A stretch of DNA of 64,000 bases from the NCBI RefSeq assembly GCF_051014685.1, contig NC_135054.1, forward strand, positions 8,002,001-8,066,000. Direction: 5' to 3'. The DNA is from Ptiloglossa arizonensis. Taxonomy: Eukaryota > Arthropoda > Insecta > Hymenoptera > Colletidae. Positions 12,499-23,236 of this stretch are shown in pieces (within the stretch, counting starts at the first letter, position 1; each line of letters opens with the position of its first letter). The notes beneath the pieces are model-generated. The model did not search any database. It was given only the letters and a program-made list of their open reading frames with translations, and was not told where the DNA came from. The translations under genes and the position numbers were made by a program.

Positions 12499-12697
12499 CC
12501 CTTAGCATACCGAGATGGATCGATGTTTTTTATCATGGAGGGTCTGTAAAAGAGCCCATAGATTTTCCATTGTTATATTAATTACTATTAGATGGAATAT
12601 TTTTGTTTTAATGTTATATATTTCCAACAGTTATAGAATAGCATCGAAATAACACATATGGCGGTCCCTGAGGGACTCTGCTTTGGTATGATGAAGG
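12499..12697. mobile_element. Possible piggyBac-like MITE with TTAA-type flanks
   Basis: The left end reads CCCTTAGCATACCGAGA after TCAA. The right end, read on the other strand, reads CCTTCATCATACCAAAG after TTAA. The shared CC-TT--CATACC ends and the TTAA or near-TTAA flanks suggest a piggyBac-type miniature element of about 200 bases. The inverted match is short and imperfect. The interior holds a small palindrome GTCCCTGAGGGAC (12664-12676) and no coding frame. Confidence 0.4.
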
Positions 12698-12701
12698 TTA
12701 A

Positions 12702-15420
12702 ACAAAATGTAAAAAAGTCATCTTACAATTTTTGGATAATTACTTATCGGATCAGGTGTATCAATTTTTCTAAGGGCTAGGATTATGCAAAAAGTATTCG
12801 ACATTGTCCATATTCTGTAATAGTTACACGTGGTACCACAGTTTTCTTAATTCAGGACCGATCTTTTTTATTTTTTTACCGATATAAACAATGTATACGG
12901 CTCGCTCGATGTTATCCCTTTTTCGTCTGTCACGTTATGGTCTCGTGTGTTGCGCGACAATAATGCGCAGAATCACTATATCTCTGATCGTATCATGGAA
13001 CGAGTCGAACCTTTCCTATCGTATAACGTAAGCGGAATTAACCTAGTTGCGCGCGACGAGTCGTTCGAATTGTTTGTAGTATTGACAGTATTCTAGCGAT
13101 TAGAGAAATTTGAAATTTATAGCGTTTCATCTGTTCGGGGATAAAATTGTTATTTGTTAACATATTGGACGCCATGTTATAAATGTATGCATTAACTTTT
13201 CGATTGCAGAGCGACATCTTGCAAGGCACGACATTCAAATACGAATAACGCTATTTGGAAGTCTAATGGAGGCTCGAAAGTGTTCTGAATAAACTGTTTG
13301 CGAAATTGATCGAAATGAGGATATTGTAAAAGTACAAATTATGAAACATATGGTGAATATATACCATTACGCGTTCAAAATGAATTTTAATACACGTTTA
13401 ACGCAAATTTATAATAAATTGTCAATGTAACGAATACATGACTATTTATTAAATACGTATCGTTGCTTTGACAATGGATTTCAATACTTGCAATCGATAT
13501 TTTGATATTTTATGAAAATATGATATTAGATACAAATTTAATAAAATTAATATTCTATATATTATGATGTATTCCATGCAAAAACACTAAAAAACACAAG
13601 GCAATACACATTGTACTCGTATATACATTCGAATTATAGTGATCAAGAATGTTTCAACCTCGTGAGAATATTCATCGCTTCTCAATAATACTTGAATCAA
13701 TAACCGAAATAGAAATGTAAAATTGTAATTTCTTTCGATCTTCATGAATCCGTATCAGTGATGAAAATATACTTATAATTATACGAGCAAGCTACATATA
13801 ACTTTACTGAAAAATAAAGTATACTTAACGTTTCGATCACGTATATTTGGTCCTTTCCAGAAATAATCATAAGATAACATGCGTGCAACTTTACCTACGC
13901 ATATTCGATCGAAAATCGATTCCAGGTAGAAAGCAATTTCATGCTGTAGACCCAATGTACCGGTAATACCGGCAAAAGTATTTTTACTCGTACAGCTATC
14001 TCAAAAAATGGCCAGTAACGCTTGAAATAATGTATCCCGATAAAAAATAAAACACGGATAAATAGTGTACAATTAAGCCAGCCATGAAGCAACGCGAGCG
14101 CCTCTCCATTATATTAATTCGTGGTGTAAATAACGCAGACGTGTCGTCTCACGGTGTACTAAAAAGTCTTGAGCGAATTTACAATTCGCTTCGTCGAAAC
14201 GGTGTTCAACAGAGTTGATGGGAAAGCGTTTAGAAGGCGAAGTATATAGAACCTCGTTCCTGGGACGGTGGGACAAAATTGGAAACCCGAATACAGTTCG
14301 TTCTCGTGCTCCGTAAAGCTGAATTTACGAGAGGGGAAAAAAAAAAAACTCGAAAAATCTTGAACCAGCGGCGCGTAACGTTGTGCCTTCGGGGATCGAT
14401 AAGTAACATGGTTCAAACAACGATCTACAATAGTAGCGCGGTAAATAATGCACGAGACGCGCGATTAACAATTCACTCGCTCGAAACATTAACCGGACCT
14501 CGTGAAATAGACACGAAACGCGGTCGTTGCGCAGTTTTCGCGTTACCTTGTCCGTGAAACTTTCATTCCGTTTCGCTGTTTTGAAAAGCGCCACGAGGGA
14601 AAAGGAAAAAAGGAAAAAAAAAGGAAAAAGGAAATAGAGGCAAAAAATTGGGAAATTGAGGAAACTGACAATTTGAGGAATGCGCGGTTGCGGCGAACGA
14701 GGGAAAATGGGGACTCTTTTTCCACGGGACGCGCATGAATGAACGCAGAAGCGCTAAATCGAGGCTTTAAACAACGTTCACGGTAGTGGGATAGGCCAGT
14801 CATTTACGTGGATTAAAAGCAGCCGTGAGAGAGGCGTCCAGCATCCCGAGGGATGCTGCGGAGGGTTGGTTTTGGGGCTCTGGCCACAATCCGGTCACAC
14901 GCCCGACCAATTCCTACGCCCTCACCTCCCGTGGACTTGTTGTTCGTGGAGAACGGGAATCCTAAATCATACTGATTATTCGTTACTTTAAACCGCGGCG
15001 TAACATGTCCGACGAAAGTCAAACAATGCGATGTACGATCCAAGGACGACAAAGGGTTATTTTCCGGGGCGAGAAACGTGTCAAAATCTTCGAGAGAAAG
15101 ATCTCTCGAGAAAGAAATGTCGGCATAACATTCAAAGGAAATAACTAAAAAAATAACCCCGAAGTCTCCGTTCCTTTTTTTTATTAACATTACGGATAGT
15201 AACATTTCTAATACTAAACGCCAATGCTCGAGAGAACTATTGACACTGAAATGGCTGAATATTTACTCATTGGTGTACTTTGACGAGTTTGACTAGTGAT
15301 AACAATTTTGGACGAAACATGAAGATCACGAGTCAGACTCGTGGAATATCGGTCATATATACTGAAAAATAATTTGATTTGGGAGGTAACGATTGAAACA
15401 TTTGAAACTTGAATATAATA
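12702..15420. other. AT-rich stretch with a polypurine tract and a GC-rich tail
   Basis: From 12702 to 14100 the sequence is very AT-rich and featureless. From 14150 to 15200 it is richer in GC. A purine tract dominated by AAAGG words runs from about 14591 to 14680. A 130-residue minus-strand frame (14813-15205) and others nearby are not recognised and have no matching splice sites. Confidence 0.4.
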
Positions 15421-15620
15421 GGTTGTTCAATAAGTTTTATCGTATTTTCCATTGTAAAAGAAATACTATGACACTTGAACTTTGAACAACTGTAAATATA
15501 CGAACGAGTTCACGGATCTGCATAAAAGTTCACACATGTTCGCTACCATCTTTAGAAAAATAAAACGACGAAGCCAATGGCTCCATTTCTTATCGAACGA
15601 TAAAACTTATTCAACAATTT
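15421..15620 (+). mobile_element. Mariner-type MITE, copy 1 of a two-copy family
   Basis: Terminal inverted repeats of about 24 bases (GGTTGTTCAATAAGTTTTAT at the left, AAATTGTTGAATAAGTTTTA at the right on the other strand) are flanked by TA on both sides, the target duplication of Tc1/mariner elements. The interior has no transposase frame. It matches the element at 33528-33734 in the opposite orientation, including the inner blocks around AAAAATAAAACGACGAA and GAACAACTGTAAATATACGA. This is a non-autonomous, TA-flanked element. Confidence 0.8.
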
Positions 15621-15622
15621 TA

Positions 15623-18220
15623 CCAATTTTACAGCGCAAATGAAAAACAGAATTATCTTTACTACCGAAGTATGTGTTATTATTCTAGAATTTACAATTT
15701 TCTCTCAAAAACACCATAAACGTATATACGCATCGAAACCAGGATTAAAATCTCCCATTTAAATCTCTGAAGGAACCTCGGCATAAAATAGCACGAAAAA
15801 ATATTGAGAAATACGAAAGTTACAAAGAAAACGTAACCAGATGATCGAAACAGCATCGACGAATCCCGAAATAAGATTAACAAGAGCGTTACCGACGAGT
15901 GAATACGGGAAGGAGGATAAAAAAGCAAACCAGGAGAATCGGAACCATGAGGACAAAGCCACGAGAGTCCAAAGTCAGCAGAACAGTGGGCCAGCTTTCA
16001 GATGGCCTAACTAGTATTCACGCGGAGCGTCCGATTTGCTGGGACAAGTAAGAGGACAACGTTGGAACGAACGAACTGAGCAACGAAGGAACGAACCTGT
16101 TCTCATCCCTTCGAGTGGCTGGCCATTCTGGCAGCCTTATCTGCCAAGGCAGTCGACCATCCTCGGCACGGTTGGCCCATTATACGTGCAATGCCGGCCA
16201 GACGCAATTAAGTGGGCCTCGCACTACCACCAGATAGTATTCTCGTTCCAGGGGAGGATCTCGTTGGGCTTCTGGAGGAACGTGCCAGGAGCAAGGACAC
16301 GGCCGATATCCTTTCCGGTCCGTCTACGTTTCGCCTGCCCCTATTCCACGGGAGCTTCTCTGTTCATGACGTGTGAAGCGGATCCTGTTGTCTGGCCGAA
16401 TGTGGCTACCAGGACCGTCGTTACTCGTGGTTGGTCAACGACTCGGACAAACGGATGCCACGGTAAATTTCTCGATCTGTTTGCCCGCTCTTTGCATCAA
16501 CAACGTTGTTTACTTTACGAATGACGGATGCGTGGTTTGGGAATAAGATGTTTTGAAGGGATGTTTATCTTACGGAGATTGATAAATGGGGTGTGTTTTC
16601 GCGGACTCGAGATGCTGTGGTCATTTACGTGATAACGCGACGCGTTCCGTAGAGAATTCTACCATCTGGATCATATTCAGCCAATTTCCTCGAGCTTTTT
16701 AATTATATTGTGCGAATAAATAGATTAACTTTTTTTTTATCAAAACTGTACGTCATCGTGTAGATAAATCGTGATTGTAACTTCTATGGAATTAAGATCG
16801 GCTTAGGCTTTCAAGTTAATCGAATGAAGCCTGGATTTAGGCTTAATTTGATTAGAAAATAGACACTTGTACATATAAATATTAACGCATATTTTAAGAA
16901 CCATAGATTTTTTACCGAAGATCAAGTACAAGTATGTAAACAATTTTGCCTACTTAAAAGGATTTAATTTTTATTTTCGGAAAACAATTTCTGATGATTG
17001 CTATATTTTTCCAATTAAGACGATCTGTTCTTATGATGTAGTTATGCTTTATCATTGTCATTAAAATAAAATAAGAAAACCGTTTACAGTCGGGGCCTAA
17101 ACGTAAGGCTTCGTTACCCTGATATCAGCACCTGATTTGCTACGAAGTTACTAGTATAGTTTCCACATTGCGCCAATTGGTGTCCAAACTACTATTTTAC
17201 TTAATTACTTTAATTGTTGATCTGTCTTGTTTCGTTGATCCACAAAGAAGGAAAGGGGTACAAACAAGTGCTTTTCGAGTGAAACCGATCTTAAACTGTA
17301 GACGTCGATGAATATAACAAAATTTAGTCAGTCGCTTTTTGTAAAAAATGATTTTAAACGTTAAAATTTAAAAATCGTTAGATCGCCTTATTTTTTTTTT
17401 TCATAACCAAATATCGATGACAGAGGAAAAAATGTCTTGCATGCTTTTGTTATAGGGTCAATAGTTTAACCAAAAGATTGAATTTTTTGTCGTGGTACGT
17501 GTTTTTAACGACGTTAGTAACAAAGTGATTTCCAATACCGGTGGTGGTCGCAAGTCAAGCGTACCGAACTGTAAACCTGAAAGTACCGTGTTTGAATCCT
17601 ATGGGAGAGTGAGTATTCGGGTTACTTTTTTTCCTACGTTTAATTACACAGTTTTGGCACGTAATGTTACATTAGATTGCGCATCAGGTACTCAGATATT
17701 TCAGAACGAAGAAGAAATTAATTTTAAACCGAAGGATTTTAATTTGTTTATTTTCGTACGTACTTAATATTTACGTTACTCCTATTGAAACATAAACATT
17801 ATTCAGGTCCAGCGTTCTGTAGAAAATGTCGCAGTGGGACAGTTTGGCACGAATTTCGAATACTTAAATCTCAGCGAATTCGCCGCTGTACATTGTTCAG
17901 CCACGTTCTGGTAGGAACTACTTACTGGCTGACTATGCACGGGTTTGTACTACTTGAGCTCGCAACCAGACCGCCAAACTATCTCGAGCGAGTGTTTGAG
18001 GATGTAGTAATTGTTCAACTCTTCCATTTTCGCTGGAATAATTTCATATAATACGAATTTAAATCGACGTGTTACTGTTCCCAGTATTACGAGATCACAA
18101 TTTCGATAAACAAATTGACGATACGTAAAACGAATCGATCGCGTAAACACGAATTCAGAGGATTCCCACGAACTGATTACCCAGGGAAATTCGTAAAAAT
18201 TGTCATTTTCCGACAGGGCG
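15623..18220. other. Mostly AT-rich; GC-richer block at 16030-16520
   Basis: The block at 16030-16520 holds a 162-residue plus-strand frame ending in a stop. It is rich in tryptophan, arginine and proline in no order I recognise, and no splice context supports it. It may be a conserved non-coding block or an unspliced RNA. Frames at 17492-17767 and 17785-18051 (91 and 88 residues) are also unrecognised. The rest is plain AT-rich DNA with T- and A-runs (for example 17391-17401). Confidence 0.35.
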
Positions 18221-18365
18221 AATATTTGTTTTCTATTTGAATTGCAAATATAACGATTTCTTTTTAACTCACTTCGTTGGTGATTCGACGGTACAAATAT
18301 TTGTTTTCTATTTAAATTGCAAATATTACGATTTCTTTTTAACTCGCTCCGGTGGTTATTCGACT
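18221..18365. repeat. 75-bp tandem duplication
   Basis: Two adjacent copies start at 18221 and 18296. Both run AATATTTGTTTTCTATTT, then AATTGCAAATAT, ACGATTTCTTTTTAACTC and a GGTG.TTATTCGAC-like tail, with roughly ten differences. The period is 75 bases. It is a local duplication, with no coding frame across it. Confidence 0.8.
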
Positions 18366-21300
18366 TATTTCGCTTCTCTTGATCAAATTTCTCACCTGTA
18401 ATTCTCTCGTTAATAGGGTGATTTAATACCTTTAAATATTTTCAACGACCGCACGACTACACTCGGAATTGTTGCGTGAATTTTCTCCCTGCATATTACA
18501 CCGATATCGAAATTCCTTGAAAATGAAACCTCGATCGTGACGTAAAATATCAATTAGTGGTTATCAAGTTTCACGCCCAAGTTAAGGTAATATTCCGGTA
18601 CGTGCATACCGCAAAGTATTACCATAGATACTCCAACGTAACATGAATTGTACTTTGCAAACTGACAGTAGAATGTTCACGCCCGAAAGTTCGAGTTTTC
18701 AATAATGTAAACAGCTAAAGTAAAAACGTTAATTCGGGCACAGAATTATTGTACTCGAAGGAAACTGAAGAAGGATCGATTTATTTCTAAAAATAATTGG
18801 GTATTAAATGTAAAAGTAACAAAGTGGTAAAAAGATTTCTGGGTTTGTGCTGCGAATACTTGGTCGAGAATCCTTTTTGTCGCGTACTTTCAGGTATTTA
18901 AGAGTTTTCTTGTCTTGGCTAGAGAAAGTACAGCACAAGGGAGAGATGTCGAGGAAAACTTTGATTTCGCTTCGCACAGAATTACCATTATCCTCGTGGC
19001 CGCTACATAGTTATTAAACAAAGTTGCTGGAAATGTATGTTCGAGGTATACACATTATCAAATTTTATACTACGTACACTTTATTTTTACTTTATCCTCA
19101 GAGCGATGTTACCAGTATTAAATTAAAAGCAATTGTTTAAATATTTGAAACGTAAATTTCACGGAAACTTAAACTTCTTTAATTACATTTTTAGTACAAA
19201 CAAAAGAAGTACGGCTTCGATTCACTTTTACTTTTGTGTTGAGCGAAGAAAGTATACTTGTAGGCGAAGGTTCCTGAATCCACAGTTCAGAAACTTGTCA
19301 GGAAAATGTAACGCGATAAAACTTCAACGACGAGAGTCGTTAAAGGATTTTCAATTATTTTTCAAACAAGAAACTTCCTAGTCGAGCCCTTTGAAATGTT
19401 CTTATTAGTATTAAAAGTTTCTTCAATGCTTGTCAGACACGATTAACCGATCGCGCTATACAATAATAAATAATGAATAAAGTTTCAATTTAAAGAGAAA
19501 TAAGTAGAACTAAATTACATTCGTCTGACATTTCAGGAGAATGTAACTCAAAAGTTATTAACGGGAAAAAGAATCGATAATTATTTCATTTCATAATTCG
19601 CGTCAAATATACACAGAATTTTATTCAAATAAAAAACGATGAACGAAACCAACATACAGAGATTTATTTGCGAAGCTTATACGATTATTCTATTATTTCG
19701 TTCTATAATTCACAATCTAATTTTTCCTCAACGAATAACAAACACGAGAACTTTATTTAGGTAAAAATTCCGTCCATCTTTGATCTACATCAATTCCTAA
19801 TGACAATTTGTTCTTATATATATATATATACTACATTTACCAAAGATCCAGTAACTTATCGACAAGAGTGTATCTATGAACAATAGACGAAATCAAAATC
19901 AAAAAATATAAAAAGTCCGATCAAGGACAAAATGATTACAAACAATGAATAAACTGAATTTTAGCGAACAAAATTTCCGAATTTCAGATCAACCTAATGT
20001 TCCACTTCATAAATATCAACCGTCTATCTCGTCTCTCTTGACTACCAAATAGGAAGAACGGAATTGGTGGACCAACAACGGCGAATCCTGTGCAACGTGT
20101 GACTGCACACCGATTTCGTGGCCTGAGAGCCAATATTCGATCCAAGTGCGCGTATCCCAGAGCGTTCGATAAACACAGCCATATCTGCAGGTTGGCTGCA
20201 GTCAGGGATCCTTTCGGTGGCTTAGATCACCACCACAATTCAGACGACGCGCATGATGCAAGGGTTGCAACATCAAAGTGTCGAATACGAGTTAATTGCG
20301 GCATACCTATTCAGCTTCGCGTGAAAGCTGGCCGATATAGATGCGAGCGACGTTCTTCGTGTAGGTTACTTTATTTCGGGTCGGTCACGTGGCTTGATCG
20401 TTATCCGCTTTGATTTTAACGCGAGTATCAGTTACATGCTCCTGTTCGATCGATAGTTTGGAACGGTGATAAAGGATGCGTCTAGAACCCGATGAATGTG
20501 CAGCGCGATCGAGGATAATGATTTCAAGAGGATCAAAGGTAACTCTGATTTCGATTGATTTGGAAATATCGACGATTGGACTGTGGATTCATTTGGAGAA
20601 CTAACCGAAGGCAATTTGCGATTTAAATTTACAGAGTGTCTAATTTCCCAAACGCTTGGATCGGTATTAAACGAGTATTTTCCAAGGAAACGATACACTA
20701 AACTTTTTATTGTTTTCGTCACCCTGATGAACGCGAAATATCGTCGATGGAAGCAGAATTGTTTTAAGAAGGAATTAACGATCGTTTAGTCTTCGGATGA
20801 ATATCGGAATGCTAATTTAATCGTAATTGGAAGAAAATTTGCGCGTTGACTCTGTGTACGAGGTTTCCTTCGAGCGTACGTAGATGCGAAATTAACTTTA
20901 TATAATAAACAGAGATTTTGACAAAATAAGCAGAAAAAATATAAACACGTGGGAAATCGCAAACGGGGAGGGAAAATCGCTTGTAAGCTTAGTAAGCTTT
21001 CCTCTCCTTTTAAATTAACTTTCCTTTTTCTATTTTTCAGCGTTAAAGTTAATTTGATGTGTATAGGTATTTGAAAAAGACTGTGTACACAGGGCACATC
21101 ATTGTCTTCGCATAACGACGAATGAATTATTTAGTTAATATTGTTCTAAAAACCAAAGGATTTACAATCCCTTCGTTTAATTTGTCAAAATGATTTAACG
21201 TGGGTAAAGAATAAAAAAACTTCGATTCTATATATGTGTTTAGAATTATTTCAGTTGATTGTGTAATACGTTCAAATTAGTAATAACGTTGTCGTAAAAT

Positions 21301-22126
21301 TTTGACCAATATTTAATTTCTATCGGAAAATTCTACGGTGGAGCAGTTAGACCTTTTAATTTCCGAGGCGACGGAATAAAGAAACCTAAGTAATACTCGT
21401 AACTCTTTGTATATCAAGTGCTTAAGTACGGCTGTTCTTCAAAGATATCCGTTGATGAAAAGTACCTCTGGATGTTAAGTGCGGAATTAAAATTGTGTAA
21501 AGCGCCCCAGCCTTGCTCCGTGCAAATCCGCTTTGAAGATAATGCAAACGCGCAACAAATGCAAGTTCACTCGTGTTGCAACTTTGCAGAAGCAAACAAG
21601 GCGATACGTTATGTAACACAATTTGTAAGATTAAAGAGAATAGTTTCGCTGCGAGGCTATTCTGGTTTATTCCCTAAAAGTCACCCTAGAATCTCGCGTA
21701 AATCAAATTTCTAAATTTTATTCCAAAGGTACAAAATAGCTGCTAAGGTCCAGTTTGAAATTTCGCAATAAATTAGAACTGAAATCGAATTTCTTGAAAA
21801 AATTTCTCATTTGACACGAGTAAAAAACAATTTATATTTGCATTTTTCAATAATTAATTTTTCTATCGGTCGATGTTTATAATCACGGGGTAAAAACTAC
21901 CCTGAAAAATGTAAATTTAATTAAATTTCCCGATAACCAACAAAGCATTAATATAAAAATCTGAAAAATAGTTGTCTGCACGATCTAAATAACAATTTCT
22001 CCAGTATTCTCGACTATGACTCGATGAAATTTTGATTCGAACCACATTATTGCACATTGATAAGTAAACTTTCTTTCTATTCAATATTTTTTTTCTACTC
22101 GTATTAGGTTCCAAGAAGTTTAATTA
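18366..22126. other. AT-rich stretch with a GC-richer spot at 20080-20420
   Basis: No gene is recognised. A short (TA)n run lies near 19818-19831. The GC-richer spot at 20090-20413 carries a 107-residue plus-strand frame rich in arginine and histidine, with no motif I know and no clear splice sites. A dispersed repeat shared with 39381-39440 lies at 21140-21200. Confidence 0.4.
21140..21200 (+). repeat. Dispersed repeat, second copy at 39381-39440
   Basis: The segment ATTGTTCTAAAAACCAAAGG and the following 35 bases match ATTGCTCTAAAGACCACAGA and its continuation at 39381-39440, in the same orientation at about three matching bases in four. Similarity fades on both sides. The family is unknown to me; it is probably the remnant of an old transposable element. 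Confidence 0.45.
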
Positions 22127-22355
22127 CAGTAGTCCTCGCTTTCAAGTAACAAAATCAGGACAGCCAATGCACTCGAAAGCGGGGTAGATAGCGATTTTTA
22201 TATTCAGCTGGGGCCAATCAGAATCCCTTACGCTTGCATCCTACACTCGCGCGAGTTGGCGAGCCTGTTCGTGCCGAGTAAACGTAAACAATAAAGGAAA
22301 TAATTAAGCTCTTCGATCCGGAGTAAGAATTAAGTCCTGAAAGCGGGAATTACTG
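22127..22355. mobile_element. Pogo/Tigger-like MITE with TA flanks
   Basis: Left end CAGTAGTCCTCGCTTTCAAG, right end on the other strand CAGTAATTCCCGCTTTCAGG, each directly bordered by TA. CAGT termini with TA target duplication are typical of pogo/Tigger members of the Tc1/mariner superfamily. The element is 229 bases long and has no transposase frame; its interior has a second internal copy of CTCGAAAGCGGGG near the left end. It is a non-autonomous copy. The terminal match is about 16 of 20. Confidence 0.75.
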
Positions 22356-22364
22356 TACACGAAT

Positions 22365-22480
22365 ATCCCACCTACAACTTTGAGGGTAGTTTTCACCCCT
22401 CGAACTCCGATCCAAGGACGCGAAAACAGTTGATAATATCTCGTCCACAACATTCAAGTTAGTTTCCACCCTTCGATTAA
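22365..22480 (+). repeat. Repeated ACCCCTCGAA-type hairpin units
   Basis: Two related units lie about 79 bases apart: CAACTTTGAGGGTAGTTTTC followed by ACCCCTCGAAC, and CAACATTCAAGTTAGTTTCC followed by ACCCTTCGATT. The first folds on itself (GAGGG against CCCTC around a TTTTCA loop). A related unit is seen at 29425-29455 on the other strand, and a similar palindrome at 51125-51206. Such ACCCCT/AGGGGT hairpin words recur in hymenopteran non-coding DNA as I know it. The parent element is not identified. Confidence 0.4.
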
Positions 22481-22692
22481 CCCAAGTGTTTGAAATATTT
22501 CAACTCCTTGTCGCTCGAGAAGTCTGTCCCATAAGTACGTGTTGACGATATCTTCAAAACTTGATACTCACTGAAATGGAAACAGTGACAGTTTAAACAT
22601 ACACGTTCCTCTCGAATACGCGTTAATTAAGTTTCTTTCAGATTCGTTTCTAACGTAGTCGAAAACAGATCTTTCCGAGATGAGTGTTGCGT

Positions 22693-23236
22693 TTTCCTGT
22701 GTAGTCGCTCAAAAAAGCCAAGAATGAATTTTTCAAGTGCTGAAAAATACTTGCACAAGTCACCACAGTTTATTAAGAAATGAGTGGATAGGTACAAGGA
22801 AACGAAAAGTGTCGATGATTTTCCAAATCGTGGTTTGAAGCGAACTACCGCCACCAAAGAAGATAAAGTAATCATCAGACTCTTTGTTAAAAATCCAACA
22901 ATTTCGTTGCGTAAGTGTTAAAACTGTATCAAAGGGGGTTTTATACATCAGTGAAACGTTAGTTCACTCAAACCAAAAACTCGTAGATTTTGCAAGAAAA
23001 TAACGATTCAAAACACAGAAGTCACATGTGTAGGGAATGAAAAGATTCAAATCCAATCGAAAATACGTGGTTCTCAATGTAGCGCAAACTTAAAGGGAAA
23101 CGTGTATCAAAATTAGGAACCCTATATCAAATACGAAGATCACTTCCCGTACCATACGCAGAAAGATATGGTAGAAAGTATGCCCAGGAGATATCAAACT
23201 CTTATTGCTAATGGAGAAGATTAGACTCGGTATTGA
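22693..23236 (+). pseudogene. Broken Tc1-like transposase relic
   Basis: Across frameshifts and stops, the plus strand reads as parts of a Tc1 transposase. The first part is an N-terminal helix-turn-helix region (about 22693-22921) with AEKYLHKSPQFIKK, then RYKETKSVDDFPNRG, then IIRLFVKNPTISLRK. Next comes DSNPIENTW (23045-23071), which matches the conserved D-NPIE--W around the last catalytic residue, followed by RKLKGKRVSKL. The C-terminus is VESMPRRYQTLIANG, then T-R-Y before a stop at 23234-23236. The central part with the first catalytic aspartates is missing, and at least three in-frame stops are present. It cannot make an active enzyme. Terminal repeats were not found. Confidence 0.85.
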
